This document shows, one piece after another, positions 9,470 to 17,189 of a DNA stretch of 64,000 bases (position 1 is its first letter; each line of letters begins with the position of its first letter). The stretch lies in assembly GCA_001899715.1 (NCBI GenBank), contig MKWI01000016.1, forward strand, positions 1 through 64,000, written 5' to 3'. Origin of the DNA: Sphingobium sp. 66-54. GTDB lineage: Bacteria; Pseudomonadota; Alphaproteobacteria; Sphingomonadales; Sphingomonadaceae. The notes below the pieces were generated by a model. The model had not been told where the DNA came from and made no database searches. It saw nothing but the letters and a program-made list of their open reading frames with translations. The position numbers were made by a program, and so were the translations under genes.

Positions 9470-9498
9470 GCGTAGTAGTGACGGCGGTAGATAAGTGC
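9470..9498 (-). promoter_or_regulatory. 29-bp element shared with 25788-25816, upstream of trbB
   Basis: Read on the minus strand this begins GCACTTATCTACCGCCGTC and continues ACTACTACGC. It matches 27 of 29 positions with the plus-strand element at 25788-25816. In both places the element points towards the gene that follows, here trbB, whose start lies 96 nt downstream. It lies in the non-coding gap between the CopG-like gene and trbB. I infer an operator or promoter part used by an element-encoded regulator; no function is known to me for this sequence. Confidence 0.55.
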
Positions 9499-9602
9499 GC
9501 GTTGCGGTCGGACACTTTCGGCGCCGCTTTCCGCCCGCGCTATTTTCGCGAATATACTTGGCCGAGTCGCGCGTGGCCGGTCCCGATTGGTTCGCTCCAC
9601 TG

Positions 9603-10031
9603 TCATGTGTCGGCGGAGCCGCCGTCACGACCTGCAATATCCTCCGGTATTTCGTCGAGCAGGCTCTTGCCGCTGGCATAGCGCCGGCCGAGCGTCTCGA
9701 CAAAACCCTCATAGCGCTTGCGCCCCTTGACCTGGGCCGCCGCCTGATCCTCGTCGGGCAGCGGGGGCGTAACCGCCAGCCAGAAGCGCACGAACAGCGC
9801 CAGCGCCTCGGTGGTGAGGCCGGTGTTGCGTTCGAGCCGCTGGACCTGGCGCGAGAGCCGGTCGAGCCGCCGCGCGAAGGCTGCCTCCATCCGGTCGGCG
9901 CCGTCCGGCGACATCCAGGAAGTGACCGCCGCTTCGACGATCGCAGAACGCGAGATGCGGCGGCGGATCGCCAGCTCGCTCACCTGGCGGGCCAGTTCGG
10001 GGGGGAAATAGACGTTGAGACGGACGCGCAT
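9603..10031 (-). CDS. CopG/ribbon-helix-helix family regulator next to traG
   Basis: A 142-residue protein that starts with a ribbon-helix-helix DNA-binding fold: RLNVYFPPELARQVSELA followed by RRISRSAIVEAAVTSWM. A helical C-terminal part resembling the small TraG-linked CopG proteins of Tn4371-like elements follows. It sits 9 nt after traG in the same direction and just upstream of trbB, the position this family usually occupies. It is a candidate local repressor of the trb or tra genes. Its DNA target cannot be seen directly, but the conserved element at 9470-9498 lies next to it. Confidence 0.85.
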   Translation of the reverse strand: MRVRLNVYFPPELARQVSELAIRRRISRSAIVEAAVTSWMSPDGADRMEAAFARRLDRLSRQVQRLERNTGLTTEALALFVRFWLAVTPPLPDEDQAAAQVKGRKRYEGFVETLGRRYASGKSLLDEIPEDIAGRDGGSADT

Positions 10032-10040
10032 GGGAACCTC

Positions 10041-12023
10041 CTACAATTCGATGCCGTCGTCGGGATCGAGCGACGCCTGCCGAGCGATGCCCTGCATCCG
10101 GCGCCGCGCCGCGGCCTGGCGCGCGGCGTCCTCGGGCTCGTCCTCGACGATGGAAAATTCCTGCGCGGGCGGTGCGGGCGCCGTCTCCTTCACGATGGCG
10201 ACATGATCGGGAAGTTCGGGCTCGCGGCGCAGCCCGCTGTTGGCGGCATCCTCCTGGCGCCGGATGATCGCGGCGATCTCGGCGGGATCGGCCGAAGCGG
10301 CGAGCCCCGTCCAGTCGTCGGAACGGACTTCGCGAGGTGGCAATGCGGCCGGATCGGGCGGCGGCATGATCCGCGCGGCGAGACGGGGATCGGCATAATA
10401 GGCCGCCTTCTTAGCGCGGATGGGCTGGACACCCGACACCATGACGATTTCCTCGTCGGGCGGCAGCTGCATGACCTCGCCCTGCGTCAGTAGCTGCCGG
10501 GCGGTTTCGGAGCGCGAGACCATCAGATGTCCGAGCCAGGGCGAGAGCCGGTGCCCGGCATAATTCTTCATCGCCTTCATTTCGGTCTTGGTGCCGAGCG
10601 CCTTCGACACGCGGTCCCCAGTCTTCTCATTATTGGTGGCGAAGCTCACCCGGACATGGCAGTTGTCGAGGATCGCATTGTCCTGCCCGTAGGCTTTCTC
10701 GATCTGGTTCAGCGATTGGGCGATGAGGAAGGATTTCAGGCCATAGCCTGCCATGAACGCCAGCGCGGACTCGAAAAAATCCAATCTCCCGAGCGCGGGA
10801 AACTCGTCGAGCATCAACAGCAGGCGATGCCGGTTGCCCTGGTTCAGTTCCTCGGTCAACCGTCGCCCGATCTGGTTGAGCATCAGGCGGATGAGCGGTT
10901 TGGTCCGCGAGATGTCGCTGGGTGGAATGACGAGGTAGAGCGTCGCCGGCTGCTCGCCCGCGACCAGATCCATGACGCGCCAGTGGCAGGCGCGCGTGAC
11001 CTGGGCGACGACGGGATCGCGGTAAAGCCCGAGAAACGACATGGCGGTGCTGAGCACGCCCGAACGTTCGTTGTCGCTCTTGTTGAGCAGCTCGCGCGCG
11101 GCCGATGCAACCACCGGATGCACCCCGGCTTCGCCGAGATGCGGTGTCGCCATCATCGCGGCCAGCGTCTGTTCGATCGTGCGCGCCGGATCGGACAGGA
11201 AGGCCGCGACGCCGGCAAGCGTCTTGTCGGGCTCGGCGTAGAGCACATGCAGGATCGCGCCGACCAGCAGCGCATGGCTGGTCTTTTCCCAGTGGTTGCG
11301 TTTCTCCAGCGAGCCTTCCGGGTCGACCAGCACGTCGGCCACGTTCTGCACGTCGCGGACCTCCCACTGGCCGCGCCGCACCTCCAGCAGCGGGTTGTAG
11401 GCGTCCGACGCCGCGTTGGTCGGGTCGAACAGCAGGACGCGGCCATGCTGCGCGCGGAAGCCGGCGGTCAGCGTCCAGTTCTCGCCTTTGATGTCGTGGA
11501 CGATCGCCGACGCCGGCCAGGTCAGGAGCGAGGGCACCACCAGGCCGACGCCCTTGCCGCTGCGGGTCGGCGCGTAGCACAGCACATGCTCGGGACCGTC
11601 ATGGCGTAGATAGGCGCGGCCCAGCTTGCCGATCACCACACCGTCGTCGCCGAGCAGTCCGGCCGCGCGAACCTCGTCCTCGGTCGCCCAGCGCGCCGAG
11701 CCGTAGGTTTCCGCGTTCTTCGCCTCTCGCGCGCGCCAGACCGACATGGCGATGGCGACCGCGACCGCCACGAAGCCACCTGACGCGGCGATATAGGCGC
11801 CGGCCTGGAAAATGCCGGGCGCATAGGCGTCGAAGCTGAACCACCACCAGAAAAAGGCGTAAGGCGGATAGACCGGCCAGCCGAGCGCCATGAACCAGGG
11901 TTCGCCAAGCTCAGGCTGATATGCCAGCGCCGCCGCCGTCCATTGCGTGGCGCTCCAGATCGCGGTGAGCACAATCAGGAAGACGGCGATGATCTGGCCC
12001 CAGAGGATTTTGGTAGCGGGCAT
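10041..12023 (-). CDS. traG: TraG, VirD4-like type IV coupling protein
   Basis: TraG is the coupling ATPase that links the relaxase-DNA complex to the secretion channel. The 660-residue protein has N-terminal membrane helices (about residues 8-30 and 66-95). Walker A PTRSGKGVG lies near residue 150 and Walker B LLLMLDEFPALG near residue 400. The conserved region SFATNNEKTGDRVSKALG follows. It lies directly downstream of the relaxase (15-nt gap) and upstream of the CopG-like gene, the standard DNA-processing order. Confidence 0.96.
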   Translation of the reverse strand: MPATKILWGQIIAVFLIVLTAIWSATQWTAAALAYQPELGEPWFMALGWPVYPPYAFFWWWFSFDAYAPGIFQAGAYIAASGGFVAVAVAIAMSVWRAREAKNAETYGSARWATEDEVRAAGLLGDDGVVIGKLGRAYLRHDGPEHVLCYAPTRSGKGVGLVVPSLLTWPASAIVHDIKGENWTLTAGFRAQHGRVLLFDPTNAASDAYNPLLEVRRGQWEVRDVQNVADVLVDPEGSLEKRNHWEKTSHALLVGAILHVLYAEPDKTLAGVAAFLSDPARTIEQTLAAMMATPHLGEAGVHPVVASAARELLNKSDNERSGVLSTAMSFLGLYRDPVVAQVTRACHWRVMDLVAGEQPATLYLVIPPSDISRTKPLIRLMLNQIGRRLTEELNQGNRHRLLLMLDEFPALGRLDFFESALAFMAGYGLKSFLIAQSLNQIEKAYGQDNAILDNCHVRVSFATNNEKTGDRVSKALGTKTEMKAMKNYAGHRLSPWLGHLMVSRSETARQLLTQGEVMQLPPDEEIVMVSGVQPIRAKKAAYYADPRLAARIMPPPDPAALPPREVRSDDWTGLAASADPAEIAAIIRRQEDAANSGLRREPELPDHVAIVKETAPAPPAQEFSIVEDEPEDAARQAAARRRMQGIARQASLDPDDGIEL

Positions 12024-12038
12024 GGGTTATCTCCTTGT

Positions 12039-13802
12039 TCAGATGCCGAGGCCGCGCTTGCGGCCCAGCGACCAGCCGATGCCGCCGCCGTCGCGGGCGA
12101 CGCCTGCGATCTGCCGGCCCAGGTGGCGTTCGAGGTCGTTCGACCAGGGGACGAGCCGGAAGCCCAACCCGTCGTCGATCATGGCGAAGCGGCCCGAGGC
12201 GAGCGCGAGGCGCTGGCGGCAAATGCCGGAGACCCTGTCGCCGGGACTGGTGGGCCGGTAGGCGAGCCCCGTCCGGCCCGCGATCTCGGCGCCGGCCGCG
12301 TCGAGTTCACGGCGGCGCAGCGTGTCGAGAAGACCCCGCTGGAACACGACGCGATCGCCGTAGCGACGCGCCAGCCCTTCGCGCACGAGATGGTCGGTGC
12401 GCTCGTCCATCGCCCGGCGCACCTCCGCCCCGAAGCCGCCGTCCATGACGCCCGCGCCACGCTCGATCAGGCGATGATCGAGCCAGGTCGCGCCGGGCAC
12501 CTTCATCTGCGCGGCAAGGTCGAGATCGGAGCGCGTGGCGAGGAGCAGCGTCGGCTTCTGCTCGCCCGGCCTGCCGATGGCGCGCAGCTCGACGATGCCG
12601 CCGATGTCCGGGCTGTGCTCCAGCGCCTCGATGCCCGGAAGCCGGACATGGTGGGTGCGCCCGTCGATACCGTCGATCACCGCATAGGCCGAGCCATGCA
12701 GCTCGTCATGCAGCCCCTTGTCGATCAACCGGCCGACGATGGGTTTTTGCGGCGCCGCGCTGACGATCTCATAGCTGTCGAGCGGACGCTGCAGGCCGCG
12801 ATCGTTCAGCGCCTTCCCGATCGTGCGGATGATGTCGCCGCGCGTGCCCAGATCGCGCAGCTTCGCCTGCGCGCCCTCGGCCATGACCCATTGGCCGGGC
12901 TCGGCTTGGGCGGCGAGCCCCATCGTCTCCAGATGCTGCAATCGGCCGATCATCAAGCGGCGCACGCGAGGATCATCGGGGCCGCGCTGCTCGGGGCGAA
13001 GGTCGACGACGCCCAGCTCGTCGGCCGAGCGTGTGATCTCGGCGTCCAGCCTCGTCCAGCGTTCGGCCGTCACCTCGCGATCGAGCGCGCGCTGGATTTC
13101 ATGTTCAGGCTTCGGGCCGAGTTCGGCATAGGCCAGTTCTTCGGCGCGCGAGCGGAGGTTGTGGCTGATATACTCCCGGTTGATGACGAGGTCGGCCCCC
13201 TGGTCATCGACGCCGCGCACCAGCAGATGGACGTGCGGATTGTCGGTGTTCCAGTGATCGACCGCGATCCATTCGAGGCGCGTCCCGAGATCGGCTTCCA
13301 TCTGGCGAACGAGATCGCGGGTATATTCGCGCAGATCGGCGAGGTCCGCCGCGTCCTCTGGCGAGACGATGATCCTGAAATGATGCCGGTCGTCCTTGCA
13401 CCGATCGGCGAAGGCGCGGTCGTCGGCGCCATCGCCATTGGCGTCGAACATCCGCGCGGGCGATCCGTCGCGGGTGACGCCCTCGCGCTTGAGATAGGCG
13501 ATGTGCGCGGACAGCGGCGCTCTCGGCCGCCCGTTCCGGTGGAAACGGGTGACCGGCACGATCTTGACCAACACGCGCCGGCCCGATCCGAACAGTCGGC
13601 TGCGCGCGAACGATGTGCGGCCCCGGCCGAAGTTCGATTGCCCGCGCGGGCGCGACCCGCCCCAGCCGCCCGGTCGCCGCCCGCCGCCGCTGCGCGCGGC
13701 GACACGCAGCACCTGGGCGACAAACCCTCGCGCCCTGGCGCCGCGGCGGCCCCTGTCGCCGACCTTGCCCGGCCGGATGCGGAAATCGCCATCCTCGCTC
13801 AC
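12039..13802 (-). CDS. Relaxase/mobilization nuclease (VirD2-like, DUF3363)
   Basis: This enzyme nicks oriT and stays bound to the 5' end of the transferred strand. The 587-residue protein has a basic, Arg/Gly-rich N-terminal tail of about 75 residues. A relaxase domain follows with candidate catalytic Tyr103 in AHIAYLKREGV. The histidine triad motif DHWNTDNPHVHLLVRG lies near residue 185. The C-terminal half matches the DUF3363 extension of the RlxS-type relaxases in Tn4371-like elements. The upstream gap 13803-14055 contains a candidate oriT. The N-terminal Arg-rich tail is unusual to my eye but common in GC-rich members. Confidence 0.93.
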   Translation of the reverse strand: MSEDGDFRIRPGKVGDRGRRGARARGFVAQVLRVAARSGGGRRPGGWGGSRPRGQSNFGRGRTSFARSRLFGSGRRVLVKIVPVTRFHRNGRPRAPLSAHIAYLKREGVTRDGSPARMFDANGDGADDRAFADRCKDDRHHFRIIVSPEDAADLADLREYTRDLVRQMEADLGTRLEWIAVDHWNTDNPHVHLLVRGVDDQGADLVINREYISHNLRSRAEELAYAELGPKPEHEIQRALDREVTAERWTRLDAEITRSADELGVVDLRPEQRGPDDPRVRRLMIGRLQHLETMGLAAQAEPGQWVMAEGAQAKLRDLGTRGDIIRTIGKALNDRGLQRPLDSYEIVSAAPQKPIVGRLIDKGLHDELHGSAYAVIDGIDGRTHHVRLPGIEALEHSPDIGGIVELRAIGRPGEQKPTLLLATRSDLDLAAQMKVPGATWLDHRLIERGAGVMDGGFGAEVRRAMDERTDHLVREGLARRYGDRVVFQRGLLDTLRRRELDAAGAEIAGRTGLAYRPTSPGDRVSGICRQRLALASGRFAMIDDGLGFRLVPWSNDLERHLGRQIAGVARDGGGIGWSLGRKRGLGI

Positions 13803-13905
13803 GGCCGGGCCGCTTTCCGCCGAAAATGGCCTGTGGTGCCATTCGGCGCTTTGAGTTTGCTTGCTTTTTTCTTCCGAGCGGCACGCTCGCCGACCGATGT
13901 ACCCG

Positions 13906-13970
13906 CGCCAAACCGCTGAAAAACAGCGGCTTTTGGCGAAATCAGGGTGCGGCTTCTATCTTGCCGTCCC
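13906..13970. other. Candidate oriT: imperfect hairpin plus nic-like sequence
   Basis: The 253-nt gap upstream of the relaxase gene holds an imperfect inverted repeat. Inner arms are CCGCTG (13913-13918) and CAGCGG (13924-13929) around AAAAA. Outer arms are CGCCAAA (13906-13912) and TTTGGCG (13932-13938). About 18 nt on, CTATCTTGCC at 13956-13965 resembles the RP4-type nic core CTATCCTG/CC, suggesting nicking between 13963 and 13964. Position beside a relaxase and the hairpin-then-nic layout agree with an IncP-like origin of transfer. No T-run follows the hairpin in either direction, which argues against a terminator. This is inference from pattern only. Confidence 0.5.
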
Positions 13971-14055
13971 TTCCTTCGGCTTTTTCCTGCCCTTCCAGGC
14001 ACTTTCACCTTCCAACCGGGCAATCTGAAAACGGGGGCGGTCATGGTGCGCCGGC

Positions 14056-14622
14056 CTACCGCCGGCTTGCGGACGGCGCGCGGCCTGGCCGCGGCGGCGC
14101 TGCAACGGGATCTCCCGGCAATGCGAACTTGAGGCGCCAGGTTCGCCACGCTTCGGCGACGGCGCCGGTGCCGGGGAACAGGTCGTCGAGCATGTCGTCG
14201 GGACGCGCGGCGACCGTCTCGAAACACCAGTGGCAGACCGCTTCGGGCTTGGCGCCGGTGAGACCGCGGCGCAGTGTGATCGGGCATTCGATCCAGTCGC
14301 GCAGCACCAGCCGCTTGCTCACGACCGGCTTGCGCGCAGGCTTTATGATGACGGGTTCCCACGCATAAGCGACCGGCACGTTGCGCTTGAACGCGGCGAA
14401 GCCCTTGACCCATGCCATCCACCGCGCGCCGGTTTCGCGCACAAGCGGCGCGAGCACGGCGACCGATTCCGGCGTCGCGGCGGCGTGCAATATCCAGCCG
14501 TCATAGTCGCGTTCGAGCCGCTCGATCAGCGCCCGATGGTCGACCTCGCCTGCGTAGTCAGGATGGCCACGATAGAGATGTGCGCAGCCGATATAGGGCG
14601 GATCGGCGTAAGCGATCTTCAC
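14056..14622 (-). CDS. Small DPPY-type DNA methyltransferase-like protein
   Basis: This 188-residue protein opens with VKIAYADPPY (DPPY at residues 7-10), a motif IV for N6-adenine or N4-cytosine methylation. It has the SAM-binding-like FPGTGAVAEAW at about 149-159, giving the DPPY-before-FxGxG order of beta-class enzymes. It is short and no target-recognition region is obvious, so activity is uncertain. The GTG start at 14622 overlaps the TGA of the lytic transglycosylase by 4 nt, which fixes the start. A longer reading from an upstream ATG is a shadow of that gene. Genes of this type are common between the transglycosylase and the relaxase in related ICEs. Confidence 0.72.
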   Translation of the reverse strand: MKIAYADPPYIGCAHLYRGHPDYAGEVDHRALIERLERDYDGWILHAAATPESVAVLAPLVRETGARWMAWVKGFAAFKRNVPVAYAWEPVIIKPARKPVVSKRLVLRDWIECPITLRRGLTGAKPEAVCHWCFETVAARPDDMLDDLFPGTGAVAEAWRTWRLKFALPGDPVAAPPRPGRAPSASRR

Positions 14623-15314
14623 GGCTGCCTCCGGCCCGACAGCGCGACGAACAGGCTGTTCGCAGGCGGTTGGGCTGCGGCGGGACCGGAGGCCGGACGT
14701 TCGTCGGGCGCCGGTTCCGGTGTGGCCGGATCGTCGTTGGCCCGCGCCGCGAACAATGCGGCCCGGCGCCATGCGAACGGATCGGACGAAGGCGCAGCGG
14801 CAAGCTGGCTGTCGCCCGCGCTGCTGGTGATTGACGCCAGCTTTGCCAGATAGGCGCGCGTCTCGGTGGGCAGCGGACGGCCGCGCGAAAAATATTCGTC
14901 GGTGCGGCCCGGCCCCGCGTTGTAGGCCGCCAGCATCGCCGTCACGTTGCCATAGCGGTCGTGCATCTCACGCAGATAGGCCGCGCCCGCCATGATGTTG
15001 TCGCGCACGTTATAGGGATCGCTCCTCAGCCCGTGGCGTGCGCGCAGACTCGCCCAGGTCGCGGGCATGATCTGCATCAGACCCATCGCACCCGCCGACG
15101 ATACCGCGCGGGAATCCCCGTTGCTCTCGACGCGCATGACGGTCCATATCCACGCTTCCGGGATGCCGAAGCGCCGGGCCGCGTCGGCGACGTGGCCGGC
15201 ATAAGGGTCGCGCGTAGCCGCCCGTTCGGGCGGAGGGGACTGCGCGGCGGCGACACCGGAAAGCTGCACGACCGCGACCGCCGCCAGGACCGAATTACGG
15301 ATGAATCGGCGCAT
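14619..15314 (-). CDS. Lytic transglycosylase of the conjugation system (SLT family)
   Basis: A periplasmic muramidase that opens peptidoglycan for the channel. The 231-residue protein has a signal peptide (about residues 1-24, ending VAAA). Its SLT domain has catalytic Glu63 in RVESNGD, the AMGLMQIMPATW motif at about 76-87, and the AAYNAGPG motif at about 129-136. The C-terminal 60 residues are proline/alanine-rich. The start at 15314 lies 4 nt after the DUF736 stop. It belongs to the transfer operon. Confidence 0.92.
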   Translation of the reverse strand: MRRFIRNSVLAAVAVVQLSGVAAAQSPPPERAATRDPYAGHVADAARRFGIPEAWIWTVMRVESNGDSRAVSSAGAMGLMQIMPATWASLRARHGLRSDPYNVRDNIMAGAAYLREMHDRYGNVTAMLAAYNAGPGRTDEYFSRGRPLPTETRAYLAKLASITSSAGDSQLAAAPSSDPFAWRRAALFAARANDDPATPEPAPDERPASGPAAAQPPANSLFVALSGRRQP

Positions 15315-15318
15315 CCGT

Positions 15319-15663
15319 TCAACCTCCGCTGGCCGGTTCGGGCGGACGGTTCCAGACCAGGTAATGAACATCGCCATGTCCGGCGGTGAGCAGCATGGCG
15401 TCGATCGGTCGCGGAAAGAGCGGGCCGTCGATGCGCACCGCGATGTGGAATCCGCCCGGTCCACCGGGGCGATGCCGCGCCTCGCCGACCGGAAATCCCT
15501 CGGCGCTGTCGCCGAGATGCACGCGCATGTCGGGGCACTTGCCCTCGTTCTCGCGTGGATCGACTTCGGCGAGATAGAGCGGCGCGTCGAGGCCGAGCGT
15601 CTGGATGCGGCCTTTCCAGGCGCCGTTATCACGGCGAAACGTGCCGATGGTGATCTGGTTCAT
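15319..15663 (-). CDS. DUF736 family protein
   Basis: A 114-residue soluble protein with the DUF736 opening MNQITIGTFRRDNGAWKGRI and a C-terminal half predicted as beta strands (DVHYLVWNRPPE). DUF736 proteins occur in nearly all elements of this type beside transglycosylase and relaxase genes, but their biochemical role is not established. This copy is the more divergent of three in the window in its middle part. Clear start preceded by a purine-rich stretch. Confidence 0.85.
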   Translation of the reverse strand: MNQITIGTFRRDNGAWKGRIQTLGLDAPLYLAEVDPRENEGKCPDMRVHLGDSAEGFPVGEARHRPGGPGGFHIAVRIDGPLFPRPIDAMLLTAGHGDVHYLVWNRPPEPASGG

Positions 15664-15698
15664 GGGTCTGCCTTTCGTTTGCGGGGGAAGAGAAAGCG

Positions 15699-16046
15699 TC
15701 AGCGCCGCGACTGATCGGCGTGATCATCGCGCGGTCGCAGGCGCGTCCACGACAGCCGGAATGTCCGGCCATCGTCATCGGCACGGAACAGCACCGGGCG
15801 GAACGGCGACGAAAAAAGCGGGCTGTCGATCTCCAGCGCGATGTAGTCGCCGGCGCGTTCGCCGACCCGTTTCCACGCGCCGCCGACCTCGGGACCGTCC
15901 TCGTCGTCGAGGTGGACGCGGTAGTCGGGCGCGTTCTCGGCGTCTCCAGGATCGATCGCGACCAGCACGATTTGCTCGTCGATGCCGAAATGCCGGGCGC
16001 GTCCGGCAAAGCCGTTGGCGGTGGATTCAAAGATATTCGTCGGCAC
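15699..16046 (-). CDS. DUF736-related protein
   Basis: A 115-residue protein related in layout to DUF736: a short beta opening (VPTNIFESTANGFAGRARH), a central acidic segment PDYRVHLDDEDGPEVGGAWK, and an ending LFRADDDGRTFRLSWTR like the neighbouring copy. I chose the GTG at 16046 because AAAGGAGAT precedes it by 6 nt; it overlaps the end of traF by 20 nt. It and 15319-15663 look like an old tandem duplication. Function unknown. Confidence 0.75.
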   Translation of the reverse strand: MPTNIFESTANGFAGRARHFGIDEQIVLVAIDPGDAENAPDYRVHLDDEDGPEVGGAWKRVGERAGDYIALEIDSPLFSSPFRPVLFRADDDGRTFRLSWTRLRPRDDHADQSRR

Positions 16047-16605
16047 GGCCGATCTCCTTTGCTCTGGGTGGTGAAGCTGGTGTGGACGGCGCGCGCAGAT
16101 GCAGCGGCGTTGCGCGGCCGATGACAGTCGAGGCCGGAAGCGGGCCGAAGTAGCGGCCATCCAGGCTGTCGGGGGCGGAGGGGTTGAGCAGGAATATCTC
16201 GCCGGGCTTGAGTGCTCGGCAGCCCTGCCAGACCGGCAGCGGGCGGCCCTGGCCGTCACGCGCGCGGGCGGTGGCGACAGGCCGGGCATCGAGGCTCACC
16301 ACGTCGCCGGTTCTGCACACACGCTGCCCGGCTTTCGCCGCGACATGCTTGAGGAGCGGCACGCCTTCGGGCAGATAGCCGCGCGCCGACAGCCAGCGGG
16401 AAAGGTGCTTGGGCGGCGCGACGGCGACCAGCGCGCCGAGCGGCGGATCGCGGTCGGAATGAATGCGGTAGAGCCCGATCGGCGCGCTGGCGCTGGCGTT
16501 CCAGATGAAGCGCGGGAACGGATCGCTGATCGCGACGGCGACAAACGCCGCGGCGAAGGCGGAGGCGGCAATGGCCGTCGCCATGACATAGCGGCGGCGC
16601 GTCAT
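16027..16605 (-). CDS. traF: TraF, S26 family peptidase for conjugative pilin
   Basis: TraF is a signal-peptidase-like serine protease that in RP4 processes and cyclises the TrbC pilin. The 192-residue protein has an N-terminal membrane helix (about residues 7-27). The conserved ASASAPIGLYRI (about 37-48) contains the presumed nucleophile serine. GVPLLKHVAA, near residue 84, carries the presumed catalytic lysine. The C-terminal part GEIFLLNPSAPDSLDGRYFGP is typical of the family. Coupled to DUF2840 by a 4-nt overlap. Confidence 0.9.
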   Translation of the reverse strand: MTRRRYVMATAIAASAFAAAFVAVAISDPFPRFIWNASASAPIGLYRIHSDRDPPLGALVAVAPPKHLSRWLSARGYLPEGVPLLKHVAAKAGQRVCRTGDVVSLDARPVATARARDGQGRPLPVWQGCRALKPGEIFLLNPSAPDSLDGRYFGPLPASTVIGRATPLHLRAPSTPASPPRAKEIGRADEYL

Positions 16606-17189
16606 CCCTCGATCTCCTTGCGGCGGAGCCAGGCGCGATGGCGCTCCATCGTGTAGGGCCGAGGCTGGTGCCCCGCGGCGATGCGGTTATGGACGTGCCG
16701 CCAGTGATCGGCCGCCGCGTCGCAGGGATCGACGCCGACCGCTTCCACCGCGTCGATCGCGGCGAGCACCTGGCTAACCTTCGGCCAGCTCTCGATGTGC
16801 AGAAGGATGTCACCGCCCGGACGGACGAAAGGAAGCGTGGTGTAAGGCTCGCCCGGCGAGACCGCGCGCACCACGTCGATGCGCGAGGTGATTGTGCCAT
16901 AGTCGTTCGCGGTCCAGCGGACGAAGGCGAAGATCGCGCCGGGCCGGAAGCCGACGACGCGCGTGCGGCGCGTGAGGATGCGGTCCTGGGCGATACGACC
17001 GAAGCGTATCCAGTGCTCCAGCTTCTTCTCGATCCAGGTCAGTTCGACTTCGGTCAGCCGCGATTGCGATGCCAACGCCGATGGCAATGTCGGTGTGCGT
17101 GCCGCCTGCGCCTGCTCCGCCGCCTGCCGGCGCAGCGCGGCTTCAAACCCGCTGAAGTCGATCTGCTGTGGACGCGTGGGATCGCTCAT
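16602..17189 (-). CDS. DUF2840 family protein
   Basis: A 195-residue protein of the DUF2840 family, found almost only next to traF in Tn4371-like elements. Recognisable parts are LTEVELTWIEKKLEHWIRFG (about residues 45-64) and the C-terminal HVHNRIAAGHQPRPYTMERH with several histidines. The role is unknown. It overlaps both traF and the upstream cytosine methyltransferase by 4 nt, so it is translated as part of the same long operon. Confidence 0.88.
   Translation of the reverse strand: MSDPTRPQQIDFSGFEAALRRQAAEQAQAARTPTLPSALASQSRLTEVELTWIEKKLEHWIRFGRIAQDRILTRRTRVVGFRPGAIFAFVRWTANDYGTITSRIDVVRAVSPGEPYTTLPFVRPGGDILLHIESWPKVSQVLAAIDAVEAVGVDPCDAAADHWRHVHNRIAAGHQPRPYTMERHRAWLRRKEIEG

Noticed and set aside
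9560..9568. Single GGCCGAGTC like the iteron core near the trb promoter
   Set aside because: A lone 9-bp match in GC-rich DNA is expected by chance; no second copy nearby.
12039..13919. Plus-strand open frames across the relaxase region
   Set aside because: High-GC shadows of the relaxase without family resemblance.
13913..13929. Rho-independent terminator at the relaxase upstream hairpin
   Set aside because: No T-run on either strand; the hairpin is better explained as part of oriT.
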